Source of the DNA: Humibacillus xanthopallidus
GTDB lineage: Bacteria; Actinomycetota; Actinomycetes; Actinomycetales; Dermatophilaceae
Length of the DNA stretch: 64,000 nucleotides
Reading direction: 5' to 3'
Assembly: GCF_006716675.1 (NCBI RefSeq)
Contig: NZ_VFPM01000001.1
Coordinates: forward strand, 1,736,001 to 1,800,000
Under the pieces are notes generated by a model. The model saw only the letters and a program-made list of their open reading frames with translations. It did no database searches and had not been told where the DNA came from. The first letter of the stretch is position 1. Each line of letters starts with the position of its first letter. Position numbers and translations under genes: made by a program. This document shows positions 17,673 to 26,490 of the stretch, piece after piece.

Positions 17673-17926
17673 GACTGACTCCTATGGGCACCATTACCAA
17701 CGTAACACCGAGTCCGTCGTGCGGTGCACGGAATCGATTCCCGGTGGACGCAATTCACGCACCACACCGAAGGGACCACCGGTGTGTACCGGCGCCGTCC
17801 AAATGAGAAGCGCCGCGCCTTGCCGCTTCTATCCTCCGCCCATGCCGTCCGCTGTCCACCGAGACCCAGTGCGTGTGCCTGTGATCGTCAGTCGCCCGAC
17901 TCATCACTCCATGGCTTACAAGATGC

Positions 17927-18051
17927 GTCTATCCGCCGCCTGCGCGCGCGAGAACCGCAACGGGTCTAGCGTCTTCAAGTCCCAGACGCCCGGCCGCGTT
18001 GGCGGCGAGCGGGGTCTGGTCCGGTAGCCCGTCGCCGCGTGAGGTGACCCA
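17927..18051 (+). promoter_or_regulatory. attI-like site and conserved integrase leader, copy 1
   Basis: The motif GTCTATCCGCCGC (17927-17939) is 35 bp before GGGTCTAGCGTC (17962-17973). That in turn is 90 bp before the integrase ATG. The stretch in between (CGGCCGCGTTGGCGGCGAGC, then GTCGCCGCGTGAGGTGAC) is shared almost base for base with the leader at 22174-22262 and recognisably with 30524-30612. TAGCGT in the leader would fit a -10 element (TAnnnT). Confidence 0.65.
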
Positions 18052-18966
18052 ATGTCCGTTCCCACGTCTCTCCTGCCATTCCAGCCCGCGACAATGTCGA
18101 CGGCGCAACTGGCAGCGGTCTCCTACCTGGCCCGCTACGCCGGGCGCACCCACACCCTCTATGCCTTCCAACTCCGGGAATGGTTCGCCTGGTGCGAGCG
18201 CAACGGGCTCGACGCCCTGACCGGAATCCAGCGAGCCCACGTCGAGCTCTACATCCGCCAACTCGGCGACCGGGGGCTGATGGATTCCTCCGTCGTCACG
18301 ATGATGCACGCCATCCGCGGCTACTTCCGGTTCGCCCACATCGACGGACTCATCGCCGCCGACCCAGCCGTGTACGCCCGGCTGCCCAAGATCCATCGCG
18401 ACGAGACCCGCACCCAGGGCCTTGACCGGCTCGAGCTGATCCGGTTCCTTCAGGTCGCCCAGACCATCACCGTCCACCACGGCGCCCTCGCCTACCTGCT
18501 CGGCATCAACGCCCTCCGAGCCTCCGAAGCCGCAGCCGTGCGGATCGAAGACTACGCCGACACCCTCCGCGGCCACCGCGTGCTGCACCTGGTCGGCAAG
18601 GGCAACAAGCCCGTGACCATGCCTGTCACCGTCCCCGTCCTGCGCGCACTCGAGGCATGCCGCGGCACTCGCACCAACGGCCCACTGGTGCTCCGACCGG
18701 TCTCCGGCAAACCGGTGGATCGACGCGACGTCTACCGAATGGTCGCGCGCATCGCAAAGAATGCCGGCATCCCGCGGCACATCAGTCCCCACTCACTACG
18801 GCACGCCGCCATCACCAACGCCCTCGACGCCGGCGTCCCGCTCCGCGACGCGCCGATCCTCGCCCGTCACGCCGACCCGCGAACCACCGAGCACTACGAC
18901 CGCGCCCGAGGCAACCTTGACCGACACGGCGTCCACTTCCTCACCGCCTACGTGGCCGGGGTCTGA
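18052..18966 (+). CDS. Tyrosine recombinase / integrase, intact copy (304 aa)
   Basis: XerC/D-size protein with an N-terminal SAM-like DNA-binding part (about 15-105) and a C-terminal catalytic domain. All catalytic residues are visible: R156 (in NALRASE), a Lys in the VGKGNK beta-hairpin, H247-x2-R250 (HSLRH), H273 (ARHAD) and the nucleophile Y282 (EHYDR). Such enzymes exchange DNA strands at short paired sites. A second copy at 22263 is about 90% identical, and fragments occur at 20200 and 30613. Conserved flanks on both sides (leader before, a 20-bp sequence after) suggest the gene moves or duplicates as a unit with its own sites. Confidence 0.95.
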   Translation: MSVPTSLLPFQPATMSTAQLAAVSYLARYAGRTHTLYAFQLREWFAWCERNGLDALTGIQRAHVELYIRQLGDRGLMDSSVVTMMHAIRGYFRFAHIDGLIAADPAVYARLPKIHRDETRTQGLDRLELIRFLQVAQTITVHHGALAYLLGINALRASEAAAVRIEDYADTLRGHRVLHLVGKGNKPVTMPVTVPVLRALEACRGTRTNGPLVLRPVSGKPVDRRDVYRMVARIAKNAGIPRHISPHSLRHAAITNALDAGVPLRDAPILARHADPRTTEHYDRARGNLDRHGVHFLTAYVAGV

Positions 18967-19267
18967 CCTGCCGGGACGCCGTCTGCGTCAACTCCGCCCA
19001 GTTAGGGCGTGTGTGGCGGACCGCGGCCTACCGCCCAGTTGGACCCTCGCGACAACCGCGAGGGCAGGTGTCGCGCGGAAGCCTCCGTCTCCGGACAGAT
19101 GCGCAGATCCCCGCTGCAGAAAGCTCGACCGGAAAGGTCCATAGGATCTCAACCCCGTGACACGAGACGCTCGCACGCTCGGCCCGCTGAATAATCGTTT
19201 CCATCCGTGCGCGGCCAAGTGGAGTCTGGGTGAAAGTGACGAGTGAGGCTGCTTGGACGGGTAGTCG
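18967..19267. other. Integrase 3' flank with conserved 20-mer, motif and hairpin
   Basis: TCCGCCCAGTTAGGGCGTGT (18993-19012) lies 27 bp after the integrase stop; the identical 20-mer lies at 23204-23223 after copy 2. About 34 bp further on comes a CCTACCGCCC motif (19027), within GGCCTACCGCCCAGTTGGA (19025-19043). This is followed by the hairpin CCCTCGCG/CGCGAGGG (19044-19064). A very similar block with its own hairpin occurs at 33872-33908. No gene seen. Confidence 0.6.
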
Positions 19268-20014
19268 TCATCGACCGGAACGCGGGCCATCCTTGTCGAT
19301 CCTGTCGAGTGCCGCGCCAAGCCTCCGGTTAACGATGTCTCTGCCCTTTTCGATAGATGGCCCCACGGCCCACACGACCGTAACGAGTGTTCCAAGCACA
19401 ATGGCAAGAACGGGCCGGTCGCTATGGGCAAGGTAGCCTCCAACAGCGATCCCGCCCAACGGTCCAGGCTTGGCCTTTGCGACAAGATTTATCAACGCCT
19501 CGTATCCGCTTGGAGGAGACCCAAGCACGGATACGGGGAGTTCAATTATGAGCTCCGCCAACGGTCGAACCTGGCGCCGCGCCGAGCTATGAACCCATCT
19601 GCGCTCACGCCTTTGTGAACTGATATACGTTTCAGCCGCGAATCGATCGACTACCGCTCGGAACCGATCCTCACCGGACCCATATCCCGGAAGATCGTTA
19701 GGGTACCAACCCGAACCGTGCGCGGCATCAAGCACAGACCATTCCTCGTTCAGCAGCACTGCACCGTAGGCGCCCGATACCGAGACTTCGCGCTGCCCCA
19801 ATAACCGCTCGAGGACTTGCGCCGGGGTGAATTGGTAAACGGAGGGAGATTCCCCCACACGGCTACCACCCATGAATTCGATTTCGGCAGGCGCTAACGA
19901 GAAGCTGAGGGACTGAATAGCCCACATGCCACTCGGCAGCGCAGCTTCGGCCGTGGACTCCACAAACCACTGAGAATCTCGGAGGGCACGCGGTTGGTTG
20001 GAAGGCTCGGTCAC
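19268..20014 (-). CDS. Hypothetical protein with C-terminal membrane segment (248 aa)
   Basis: Soluble N-terminal ~170 residues (including AELIIELPVSVLGSPPSGYEALINLVAKAKPG) precede one or two hydrophobic segments (GGIAVGGYLAHSDRPVLAIVLGTLVTVVWAVG) and a charged tail. No family recognised. Start GTG 20014 is weakly supported. It belongs to the minus-strand gene series to the left of the second integrase copy. Confidence 0.55.
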   Translation of the reverse strand: MTEPSNQPRALRDSQWFVESTAEAALPSGMWAIQSLSFSLAPAEIEFMGGSRVGESPSVYQFTPAQVLERLLGQREVSVSGAYGAVLLNEEWSVLDAAHGSGWYPNDLPGYGSGEDRFRAVVDRFAAETYISSQRRERRWVHSSARRQVRPLAELIIELPVSVLGSPPSGYEALINLVAKAKPGPLGGIAVGGYLAHSDRPVLAIVLGTLVTVVWAVGPSIEKGRDIVNRRLGAALDRIDKDGPRSGR

Positions 20015-20588
20015 CCTCGACAGGCTACGGCAGGAGTACTTGACTGTCAGTCAAGCGGGCGCTGGCGCGGGGAACCACGTCACGGCGGATGTTCAATGTA
20101 GCCAAGCGCATTATCGATAGGGACCGGAGTGGCACGGGCGGCATCGTCGGCCGGCTCTTGCAGCCTGTCTGGATCTCGACCGCCCTGCCCACCGGCGTCC
20201 CACCGAGCACTACGACCGCACCCGAGCAACCCACGCCAGCACGGCCTGCTCTGGCACAGTGGGAGCGCCGTCTCCGCCGATGGTCACGGTTCCCAACTAT
20301 TCAGAATGCCGGACTCCCGCCCCGTTTGCGGCCCAACGAGGCGACTCGACACAGTGTTGCGAGGTGCTCGCAACGACGTCAGCTGCCGCGCTGGCTGTCT
20401 AGACGAACGCTTGCGAGGCCGTCGTCATGTTCATCGCTCGTGACCCCTTCCAACGCCTGTCGGGGCCTAAGGGCCAGAGATGGCTGACAGCCAGTCTGGG
20501 CGGAGGCGTCCTGTGGACAAGGGTCGTGGCCTGGAGGCGGGCCGCCAAGCTAGCGGCGAGGCGCGTGTCCCACTCACAGTCGCATCGA
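20015..20588. other. Gap containing a decayed integrase fragment
   Basis: Apart from the integrase remnant at 20200-20232, no gene is supported here. A minus-strand frame ending at 20399 has CPHC and CDCEW motifs but overlaps the neighbouring real gene and lacks a convincing start. Confidence 0.4.
20200..20232 (+). pseudogene. 3' remnant of another integrase copy
   Basis: The plus strand encodes TEHYDRTRAT, matching the nucleophile region TEHYDRARGN of the two integrase copies nearly base for base over about 30 bp. The preceding and following sequence no longer matches. This marks a further, decayed integrase unit between copies 1 and 2. Confidence 0.55.
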
Positions 20589-21149
20589 TCACCGATCGCG
20601 AGAGGAACGTCCCATCCGGTAACGAGCCCGGCGGGCCCTGCGCCACCTTTGCAATGGGGACAGATCCACACGTTTCGACCGGTCGACCCATGGTGGCCCC
20701 CACACGTGAATCCAAAGGCTAAACCGGCGCGACTTCCTGCGGACAGAAGCCTGACCCCACGAGACTTCTACATCGACCAGAGCCAGGGGTGCATCCGTCC
20801 ACGTGATGGAGATGGTGAGGGTGTCCCCGGGTTTGCACGTCACTAGGCGGTTGCCCAAGTTGTCGTTGGGCTGCTCTTCAGAGGTTATGTGGGCATCGCA
20901 GTTCACTCCGGTTACCCACACATCCACAGCCTGGCCAGTGCCCGCATTGACGAGAGTAATCCTGCCGGAGCCACCTTCGCCAAGAGGCCCGGCTCCTGCA
21001 CCTCCCTGAGCGAAGACCCAGTAGGGCCGTGGCAGGTCTGCCCATCGGAGGGCGACGGCCAGCGCAGCGGCGAGCAGGGCAGCTAGCACGGCGCCGACTA
21101 CTGCTGCCCAGAAGTTCGACTCGGTCCAGGTGGACGCGGTTACGAGCAT
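20589..21149 (-). CDS. Membrane-anchored protein with beta domain (186 aa)
   Basis: N-terminal hydrophobic helix (FWAAVVGAVLAALLAAALAVALRWA), then a Gly-rich linker and a beta-rich domain of about 95 residues (GRITLVNAGTGQAVDVWVTGVNCD, GDTLTISITWTDAPLALVDVEVSW) resembling an Ig-like fold. The end is Arg-rich and cytosolic-looking. ATG 21149 is preceded by a GGATGAAG stretch. Function unknown. Confidence 0.6.
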   Translation of the reverse strand: MLVTASTWTESNFWAAVVGAVLAALLAAALAVALRWADLPRPYWVFAQGGAGAGPLGEGGSGRITLVNAGTGQAVDVWVTGVNCDAHITSEEQPNDNLGNRLVTCKPGDTLTISITWTDAPLALVDVEVSWGQASVRRKSRRFSLWIHVWGPPWVDRSKRVDLSPLQRWRRARRARYRMGRSSRDR

Positions 21150-21303
21150 GAACGCTTCATCCTTTTTGCTGTGGAGACTGCAACTTCACCGGCCACCTGC
21201 TGACGCATGTTCCCTGATGAGCACGCTGCATTCGCCATCGCCCAAGGTGCCCACCCTACAGCTCCTCGACCGGGTCTGGACGTCGCCCCATTCAATAGCA
21301 CGG

Positions 21304-21337
21304 GTCATACCGCCGCGAAGCGGCAGGGTCCTTCCGC
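21304..21337 (+). repeat. Two motif copies at 24-bp spacing
   Basis: GTCATACCGCCGC (21304-21316), the GAAGCGGCAG hairpin partner, and a partial second copy GTCCTTCCGC at 21328. Same 24-bp unit as at 8543, 22092 and 29520. Confidence 0.65.
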
Positions 21338-21352
21338 TGAATGCGACATAGA

Positions 21353-22000
21353 TCATCGCGATCCGGCGGCCCTGCTCTTCGTGAGGCCTACGTCACTCGA
21401 AGCTCTCGCCTTTGGCGGCTCCACTCTTGACGATCGCGGTGGGACCTCGGAAAACATTCGGCGGTACCGACGTCGAAGTACGAGCGCTTGGAGGCTGCCG
21501 GAAAGGGAGTCGGTGCCGATTTCGACCCGCATCATACCAACCAGGTGGTCTACGGCGCTCGCGTGAAAATAGACAATGGGCGCGCGTTCCTCAGCGAGCT
21601 TCTGCATCTGGGCCTCGTCGGCCTGTGCCATATCCGCGATGTCCAGCGCAGTTCCAACCATCCTGCTGGCGTGTTCGGCTATTGGCTCTGTCCCTACCAA
21701 GGCGATCTCGCGCACGGAGACCTTCATCTCCCTCAGAGCCGTATGCATCCGGTCTCGCTCCTCCGGGTGGGTGGATCGTGTCTTCTCGTGGAGGCAAGCA
21801 TGGAGCCATGGCCCGCAGGCTTCCAAGAACTCAGCCGTTGCGCGCACGAATGCCGCATACACCATCCTCCGCTCCTGCGCCCGCCAACTCCGCCTCGTGA
21901 ACCAATAGGCCAGCAAGGCAGCGGCAAGCGCGCCGAGGAATGAGGCGACGAGATCGACGGGCAAAGATTCATACCCAGCAGGGGCGGCAGCGAAGTTCAT
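21353..22000 (-). CDS. Single-pass membrane protein with helical domain (215 aa)
   Basis: One membrane helix near the start (LVASFLGALAAALLAYWFTRRSW) is followed by a long helical soluble domain (RMVYAAFVRATAEFLEACGPWLHACL, EMKVSVREIALVGTEPIAEHASRMV) and a basic tail. No family recognised. Start ATG 22000 lies exactly 92 bp from the motif copy at 22092. Confidence 0.6.
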   Translation of the reverse strand: MNFAAAPAGYESLPVDLVASFLGALAAALLAYWFTRRSWRAQERRMVYAAFVRATAEFLEACGPWLHACLHEKTRSTHPEERDRMHTALREMKVSVREIALVGTEPIAEHASRMVGTALDIADMAQADEAQMQKLAEERAPIVYFHASAVDHLVGMMRVEIGTDSLSGSLQALVLRRRYRRMFSEVPPRSSRVEPPKARASSDVGLTKSRAAGSR

Positions 22001-22091
22001 GTCGCTTTGAGTGGCGAAGCGTTGGATCGGTTCCGAGCCGGACCGGACCTAAGACCTGATCGCGCAGGCGCCAGCGAGCCATGCGGACACA

Positions 22092-22262
22092 GTCCTTCCG
22101 CCGCGAAGCGGCAGTGTCCTTCCGCCGCGAAGCGGCAGTGTCCTTCCGCCGCGTGCAGACGCACGTGATGGAAGGGTCTAGCGTCGATGCGGTCCAGGTG
22201 CCCGGCCGCGTTGGCGGCGAGCGGGTCTGGTCCGGTAGCCAGTCGCCGCGTGAGGTGACTCC
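22092..22262 (+). promoter_or_regulatory. Three motif copies and conserved integrase leader, copy 2
   Basis: GTCCTTCCGCCGC occurs at 22092, 22116 and 22140, exactly 24 bp apart. The third is 34 bp before GGGTCTAGCGTC (22174-22185), which is 89 bp before the ATG of integrase copy 2. From 22174 on, the leader is nearly identical to the one before copy 1. It looks like an attachment site that has gained extra 24-bp units. Confidence 0.7.
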
Positions 22263-23178
22263 ATGTCCGCTCCCACGACTCTTCTCCCGTTCCAGCCCGC
22301 GACGATGTCGACGGCCCAACTGGCCGCGGTGTCCTACCTGGCCCGGTACTCCGGGCGAACCCACGCCCTGTACGCCTTCCAGCTGCGGGAGTGGTTCGCC
22401 TGGTGTGACAGCAACGGGATCGACGCCCTGACCGGGGTGCAGCGAGCCCATGTCGAGCTCTACATCCGCCAGCTCGGCGACCGAGGGCTGATGGACTCCT
22501 CCGTCAACACGATGATGCACGCCGTCCGCGGCTACTTCCGCTTCGCCTACATCCGACGGCCTCATCACCGCCGACCCGGCCGTCTACGCCCGGCTTCCGA
22601 AGATCCACCGGGACGAGACCCGCACCCAAGGCCTGGACCGGCTCGAGCTGATCCGTTTCCTTCAGGTTGCCCCGACCATCACCGTCCACCACGGGGCCCT
22701 GGCGTACCTGCTCGGCATCAACGCCCTCCGGGCGTCAGAGGCTGCAGCGGTGCGGATCGAGGACTACGCCGACACGATGCGCGGCCACCGGGTCCTGCAC
22801 CTGGTCGGCAAGGGCAACAAGCCCGCGACCATGCCCGTGACGGTCCCGGTCCTGCGCGTCTTGGAGGTGTGCCGCGGTCAGCGCGTCAGTGGGCCGCTGG
22901 TATTGCGGCCCGTCTCGGGGAAGCCGATCGACCGCCGTGATGTGTACCGGATGGTTGCCCGGATCGCGACAGCCGCTGGGATCCCGCGGCACATCAGCCC
23001 GCACTCGCTGCGGCACGCCGCCATCACTAACGCCCTCGACGCCGGTGTCCCGCTGCGGGACGCGCAGATCCTGGCCCGGCACGCCGACCCGCGCACCACC
23101 GAGCACTACGACCGTGCCCGAGGCAACCTCGACCGGCACGGCGTCCACTTCCTCACCGCCTACGTCGCCGGCGTCTGA
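22263..23178 (+). pseudogene. Tyrosine recombinase / integrase, frameshifted copy
   Basis: The first ~95 codons match copy 1. At 22553-22554 one extra C (ACATCCGACGG against ACATCGACGG in copy 1) shifts the frame. The remaining reading frame is open in the +1 register to 23178 and carries every catalytic residue (NALRASE, HSLRH, ARHAD, EHYDR). A single-base insertion is thus the only visible lesion, so inactivation looks recent. A sequencing error or programmed frameshift cannot be excluded. Confidence 0.85.
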
Positions 23179-23203
23179 TCGGGCTGGGCTGAACCGCATC
23201 GAT

Positions 23204-23247
23204 TCCGCCCAGTTAGGGCGTGTCCGGAACCTGCTGCCTACCGCCGC
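23204..23247 (+). repeat. Conserved 20-mer and motif site after integrase copy 2
   Basis: TCCGCCCAGTTAGGGCGTGT at 23204-23223 is identical to 18993-19012. It is followed 33 bp later by a CCTACCGCCGC motif (23237). The spacing from the integrase stop (26 bp) matches copy 1 (27 bp). The bases after the motif (CTGTCGACCA) also match the site at 25446. Confidence 0.7.
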
Positions 23248-23360
23248 CTGTCGACCATCCTGACGCAGCGCTGTCGCGTGGCGCGAGGTCCCGATCGGGC
23301 CAGAAGGGGCAAGCCGTTGGGGCCGGCTTTGCAGCCCACCCCAACGGTCTTGAAAGTGTG

Positions 23361-25244
23361 TTACTTGTGGATGACGATGGATCCACCGCCAACGGTCTGT
23401 GGGGCTGCGCTGTCGAGGTCGTCTCCTGCGCCGAGGACGTTGTCGTAGACAACGGCGCCAGAGGCCAGGTTCCAGATCTTGATCCGGAACTTGTCGCTCC
23501 CGCCGCCACCGGCAAGTTGCCCATCGGTCGCGGTGAGGAGGAACCCAAACCCGGTCTCATTATTGACCGAGCCGGTGCCCTTGTATTGAGCCTTGGCCCC
23601 GGCGACGACCAGCCACTGGTAGGCGTCGCTGTGGAAGTTGAAGCCTGCCAGGCCGAACTGGAACTCGGTTTCTCCGGTCGGCACCGTCGCGCCCTTTTGA
23701 TACTTGGACACGAACCCGAAGGTCGCCTTTCCGGTCAACGAGGGCTGAGTCACGTACGAGCCCGCCGCCGAGGTGATCCAGCCGCCGCCCGTGACGAACC
23801 CGGCGGTCGCGTCGTAGACGACGACCATCACCGAGTCAGTCCCGACGCCACCGTCCTTATCGGTGATCGTTGCTGTGATCGTGTACACCCCAGCCCCGCC
23901 GTACACCATGCTCTGGGTGCAGGTTCCGGACCCGGCGCTCTCTGTCACCACCGGAGCGGCGGATGTGCCGGTCCCGTCCCAGTTCACGCTGCAGGTGTGC
24001 GTGTCAGCGGTCCCGGGGTCGGTGAACGAAACCGTGAGCGGCACGGGCGAACCAAGCGGGTACAACGTCCCCGCGGCGGGGGAGGTGATGCTGACGGTCG
24101 GAGCCACGTTGAGAACGGTGAGGGCGAACGTCGCCGTCGCCGACTGGCCGATGGGATCGACGGCTGTGATCGTCACAGTCTGGCTGTCAGCCGGGCCGTC
24201 CGCGGGTGTGTAGCTCCAGGACCACGTGCCGTCCCCGTTGTCTACGACGGATCCGATGCTCGCCGTGAGCGTCACCGCCTGACTTTCAGGATCGTCGTAT
24301 GTACCCGTGTTGGAGGCTGCGGATCCTTCGTTGACTTGCACCGTGGCGCTGTCCGCTTTGACGGTTGGCGGCAGGTTGGCCTGAAGGGGCTCGCCCTTGA
24401 TGGTCAGGCCCGACACTCCCGATCCCGTGGGAATCGTGGTGAGGACCGCGCCGGAGGTGATGTCGACGCGGTGGATTTCTCCCGTGACGTACTCGGCGGT
24501 CCAGAATGAGGTGCGATCCGGATCGAGGTTGAGCGCGAACAACAACTGGTGTCCAGGGAGATATGTCTGGACGATGGCTCCAGCCGAGTCCAAGCGGACG
24601 ACACGGTCCGTGTCCGCCACCAGCGCGCCGCCGTCACCCAGGTTGCGGATGGCGTACGCGTGGAGACCGGGAAGCCCGGTCGAGAAGTCCGCCATCTGGG
24701 TGCCAGTGCACACGTTGAACTGCTTCACCGTGTTCCCTTCGGAGGTGTACCGCATCGTGCACTGGTCGGCCATCAAGTCGATCCAGTCCACCCCCCGGTC
24801 CTCAACCGCAGGACTCCACGTGTTCTTGACGACGCCGGCAGCGTCGAGCTTGAGGAGCGCACCGCTGTCGACTCGGCCCACGAACGCTTCACCGGCGCTG
24901 TTGAACAAGGTCGACTCGACGTTGCCGCCGAAGTCGGTGGGCCCAAAGAAGTTCAGGAAGGTGCCCGAACTGTCGAACTTGGCGACCTTCCGAGCCCCGA
25001 AGGTGGTGGAGTAGAAGTTGCCCCCACTGTCGAATGTGCCGCCGGTCATCTCGCTTGAGGTGCCGGCATTGAGCGTTCCCTTGGACGTTCCGTCAGGGCC
25101 AAGCCACCGGACCGTACCTGTTCGGGTTCCAGCGAGAACATCCCCGTTCTGGAACGTGGTCACCGCGCCCGCCGGTGGGCTGAGCGCGATAAGTCCCGCG
25201 ATCAATGCGGGCGAAGCGACAAGTCCAATCACGCGTCGTTTCAT
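23361..25244 (-). CDS. Secreted propeller / Ig-like / post-COAP-1 domain protein (627 aa)
   Basis: ATG 25244 has GAGGGG 7 nt upstream. A signal peptide (RRVIGLVASPALIAGLIALSPPAGA) leads into an NHL/SMP-30-type propeller of about 260 residues with repeated GGTFDSGGNFYST-like blades. Two Ig/PKD-like domains follow (around 300-390, with VNEGSAASNTGTYDDPE, and 395-490). The C-terminal ~140 residues start GFVTGGGWITS and contain GFVSKYQKGA and WLVVAGAKAQYKGTG, the post-COAP-1 domain of secreted actinobacterial proteins. It is probably an extracellular or surface protein with a binding role. It is the largest cargo gene of the accessory region, sitting left of the third integrase stub. Confidence 0.8.
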   Translation of the reverse strand: MKRRVIGLVASPALIAGLIALSPPAGAVTTFQNGDVLAGTRTGTVRWLGPDGTSKGTLNAGTSSEMTGGTFDSGGNFYSTTFGARKVAKFDSSGTFLNFFGPTDFGGNVESTLFNSAGEAFVGRVDSGALLKLDAAGVVKNTWSPAVEDRGVDWIDLMADQCTMRYTSEGNTVKQFNVCTGTQMADFSTGLPGLHAYAIRNLGDGGALVADTDRVVRLDSAGAIVQTYLPGHQLLFALNLDPDRTSFWTAEYVTGEIHRVDITSGAVLTTIPTGSGVSGLTIKGEPLQANLPPTVKADSATVQVNEGSAASNTGTYDDPESQAVTLTASIGSVVDNGDGTWSWSYTPADGPADSQTVTITAVDPIGQSATATFALTVLNVAPTVSITSPAAGTLYPLGSPVPLTVSFTDPGTADTHTCSVNWDGTGTSAAPVVTESAGSGTCTQSMVYGGAGVYTITATITDKDGGVGTDSVMVVVYDATAGFVTGGGWITSAAGSYVTQPSLTGKATFGFVSKYQKGATVPTGETEFQFGLAGFNFHSDAYQWLVVAGAKAQYKGTGSVNNETGFGFLLTATDGQLAGGGGSDKFRIKIWNLASGAVVYDNVLGAGDDLDSAAPQTVGGGSIVIHK

Positions 25245-25607
25245 GACGCATCCCCTCAATCGAATGTGCGCGCCGGATGTGAACCAAGGCGTCGGCGTGC
25301 TCGACGCCTTGGTTCACGCTCCTACCACCCCGTTCCGGTGCGATAGGGACCAAAGGCCCTAAACCCGCTCGCCAGCGACAATTGCCGAACTGACCAAGGC
25401 TCAGCCCCCGCGGCAGCTCGTTCATGCGCGGGCTGTGCGAGCTGCGTCCTACCGCCGCCAGTCGACCAACCGAGGCCCCAAATCGATCTAGCAGCCGCCT
25501 GTCGGACGCGTCCCCACCGCAGGCCCGATCAGCGGTGATTGCGCTGATCAAGGCGATTGCCAGACGGCCACACGTAGGTGCCAGCCAGCGCAGACGGCCC
25601 GAAGGAG
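25245..25607. other. Gap with long hairpin and motif site
   Basis: A perfect 16-bp inverted repeat (25279-25294 with 25302-25317, 7-nt loop) lies about 35 bp upstream of the secreted-protein start and would be in its 5' leader. The motif GTCCTACCGCCGC is at 25446-25458, followed by CAGTCGACCA as at 23235. No gene seen. Confidence 0.6.
25279..25317. terminator. Perfect 16-bp hairpin upstream of secreted-protein gene
   Basis: GTGAACCAAGGCGTCG and its exact reverse complement flank a 7-nt loop. There is no T run. It may be a terminator insulating the minus-strand gene from transcription further right, or a leader structure of the 23361-25244 gene. Confidence 0.55.
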
Positions 25608-26021
25608 TCACCTCTCAGCGTCAGCGGGGGCCATCATGGCGTCGCGACCCACTGGAAAGAAGTCTCCCCAGCACTGGGCGATCTTGCCGTCGGCAAATCG
25701 GTAGATGACCAGCTCCTGTGTACTGATCCTCCGGCCCGTGGGAGCAATGCCGTCGAAGGGGCCGGTGTGCCTTTCCTGACCGATCAACCGTGCGGCGATC
25801 ATGTCCTGCTCGACGACCAGGTCTTGCAGTTCCCAGCGGTAGTCGGGGAAGGCTGTGTGCACGGTCTTGAGCCTGTCGATGTAGCCGGCCAGCCCATCAG
25901 TGGCACCCGACCCACTCACCTGCTCGGAGACGAAGTCGCCGAGCAGGACAAAACGGTGCTCGTTGCAGCACGCGAGGTACTGCTCGTACAGGGCGACGAT
26001 CTTGGCGCGCTCGAGTTCCAT
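25608..26021 (-). CDS. SnoaL-like / ester cyclase family protein (137 aa)
   Basis: Full-length NTF2-like fold: helix IVALYEQYLACCNEHRFVLLGDFVSE, then GLAGYIDRLKTVHTAFPDYRWELQDLVVEQDMIAARLIGQERHTGPFDGIAPTGRRISTQELVIYRFADGKIAQCWGDF shown here only as landmarks (TAFPDYRW, GRRI, YRFADGKI). This is the classic SnoaL-like polyketide cyclase signature. Family members include cyclases and many small-molecule enzymes of unknown substrate. Start ATG 26021. It stands alone in the minus-strand series. Confidence 0.8.
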   Translation of the reverse strand: MELERAKIVALYEQYLACCNEHRFVLLGDFVSEQVSGSGATDGLAGYIDRLKTVHTAFPDYRWELQDLVVEQDMIAARLIGQERHTGPFDGIAPTGRRISTQELVIYRFADGKIAQCWGDFFPVGRDAMMAPADAER

Positions 26022-26203
26022 GGGCGCATAGTGACACGGCGCGGCGCTGGTGCATCACGCCCGCGACTTCAGGTCAAGAAGGTGACGAGTGCCCTCATCG
26101 CGGAATCTGACGGTCGCAATGGCGGGCGTTCACCCGCGCCCTGAGCGGCGACTCTGCCGGGCTTGCCTGCATTCGCTGTCCCACATCGACATACCGCCAG
26201 ACG

Positions 26204-26425
26204 ATGACCGACTCCACAATACGGTGCATCAAGGACAGAGCGTCCCCAGGCAGCGTGGTTCTGGTTCACCCCCTGTGGGGGAACCCGCAGGACTGGCGGT
26301 GGGTCGGTGAGCTCATCGAGGACGCCGGGGCCGAGGTGGTCGCGCCTGACCTTCCCTCTCACCGCTCTCCCGAGGCCGGCCTGCTCAAGGACGCCGACGA
26401 GGTCAGGGCCGTGATACGGGCCTGA
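26204..26425 (+). pseudogene. Alpha/beta hydrolase, N-terminal fragment
   Basis: Reads GSVVLVHPLWGNPQDWRWVGEL, then GAEVVAPDLPSHRS, the first strands and oxyanion region of an alpha/beta hydrolase. It stops at residue 73, before the nucleophile elbow (GxSxG). The sequence after the stop does not resume the family in any frame. About three quarters of the gene is therefore missing. A CATACCGCC motif-like sequence lies just before it (about 26190). Confidence 0.6.
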
Positions 26426-26490
26426 CTGCCTCACCTCACGAGCTCGTGGCCCGTTGTGTCGCGGTGCCACAGTCCGCCGCCGGCAACGCT

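Noticed and set aside
20399..20671. Minus-strand 90-aa frame with CPHC and CDCEW (possible zinc ribbon)
   Set aside because: It overlaps the end of the better supported gene at 20589-21149 by 83 bp, has no ribosome site and degenerates after 40 residues.
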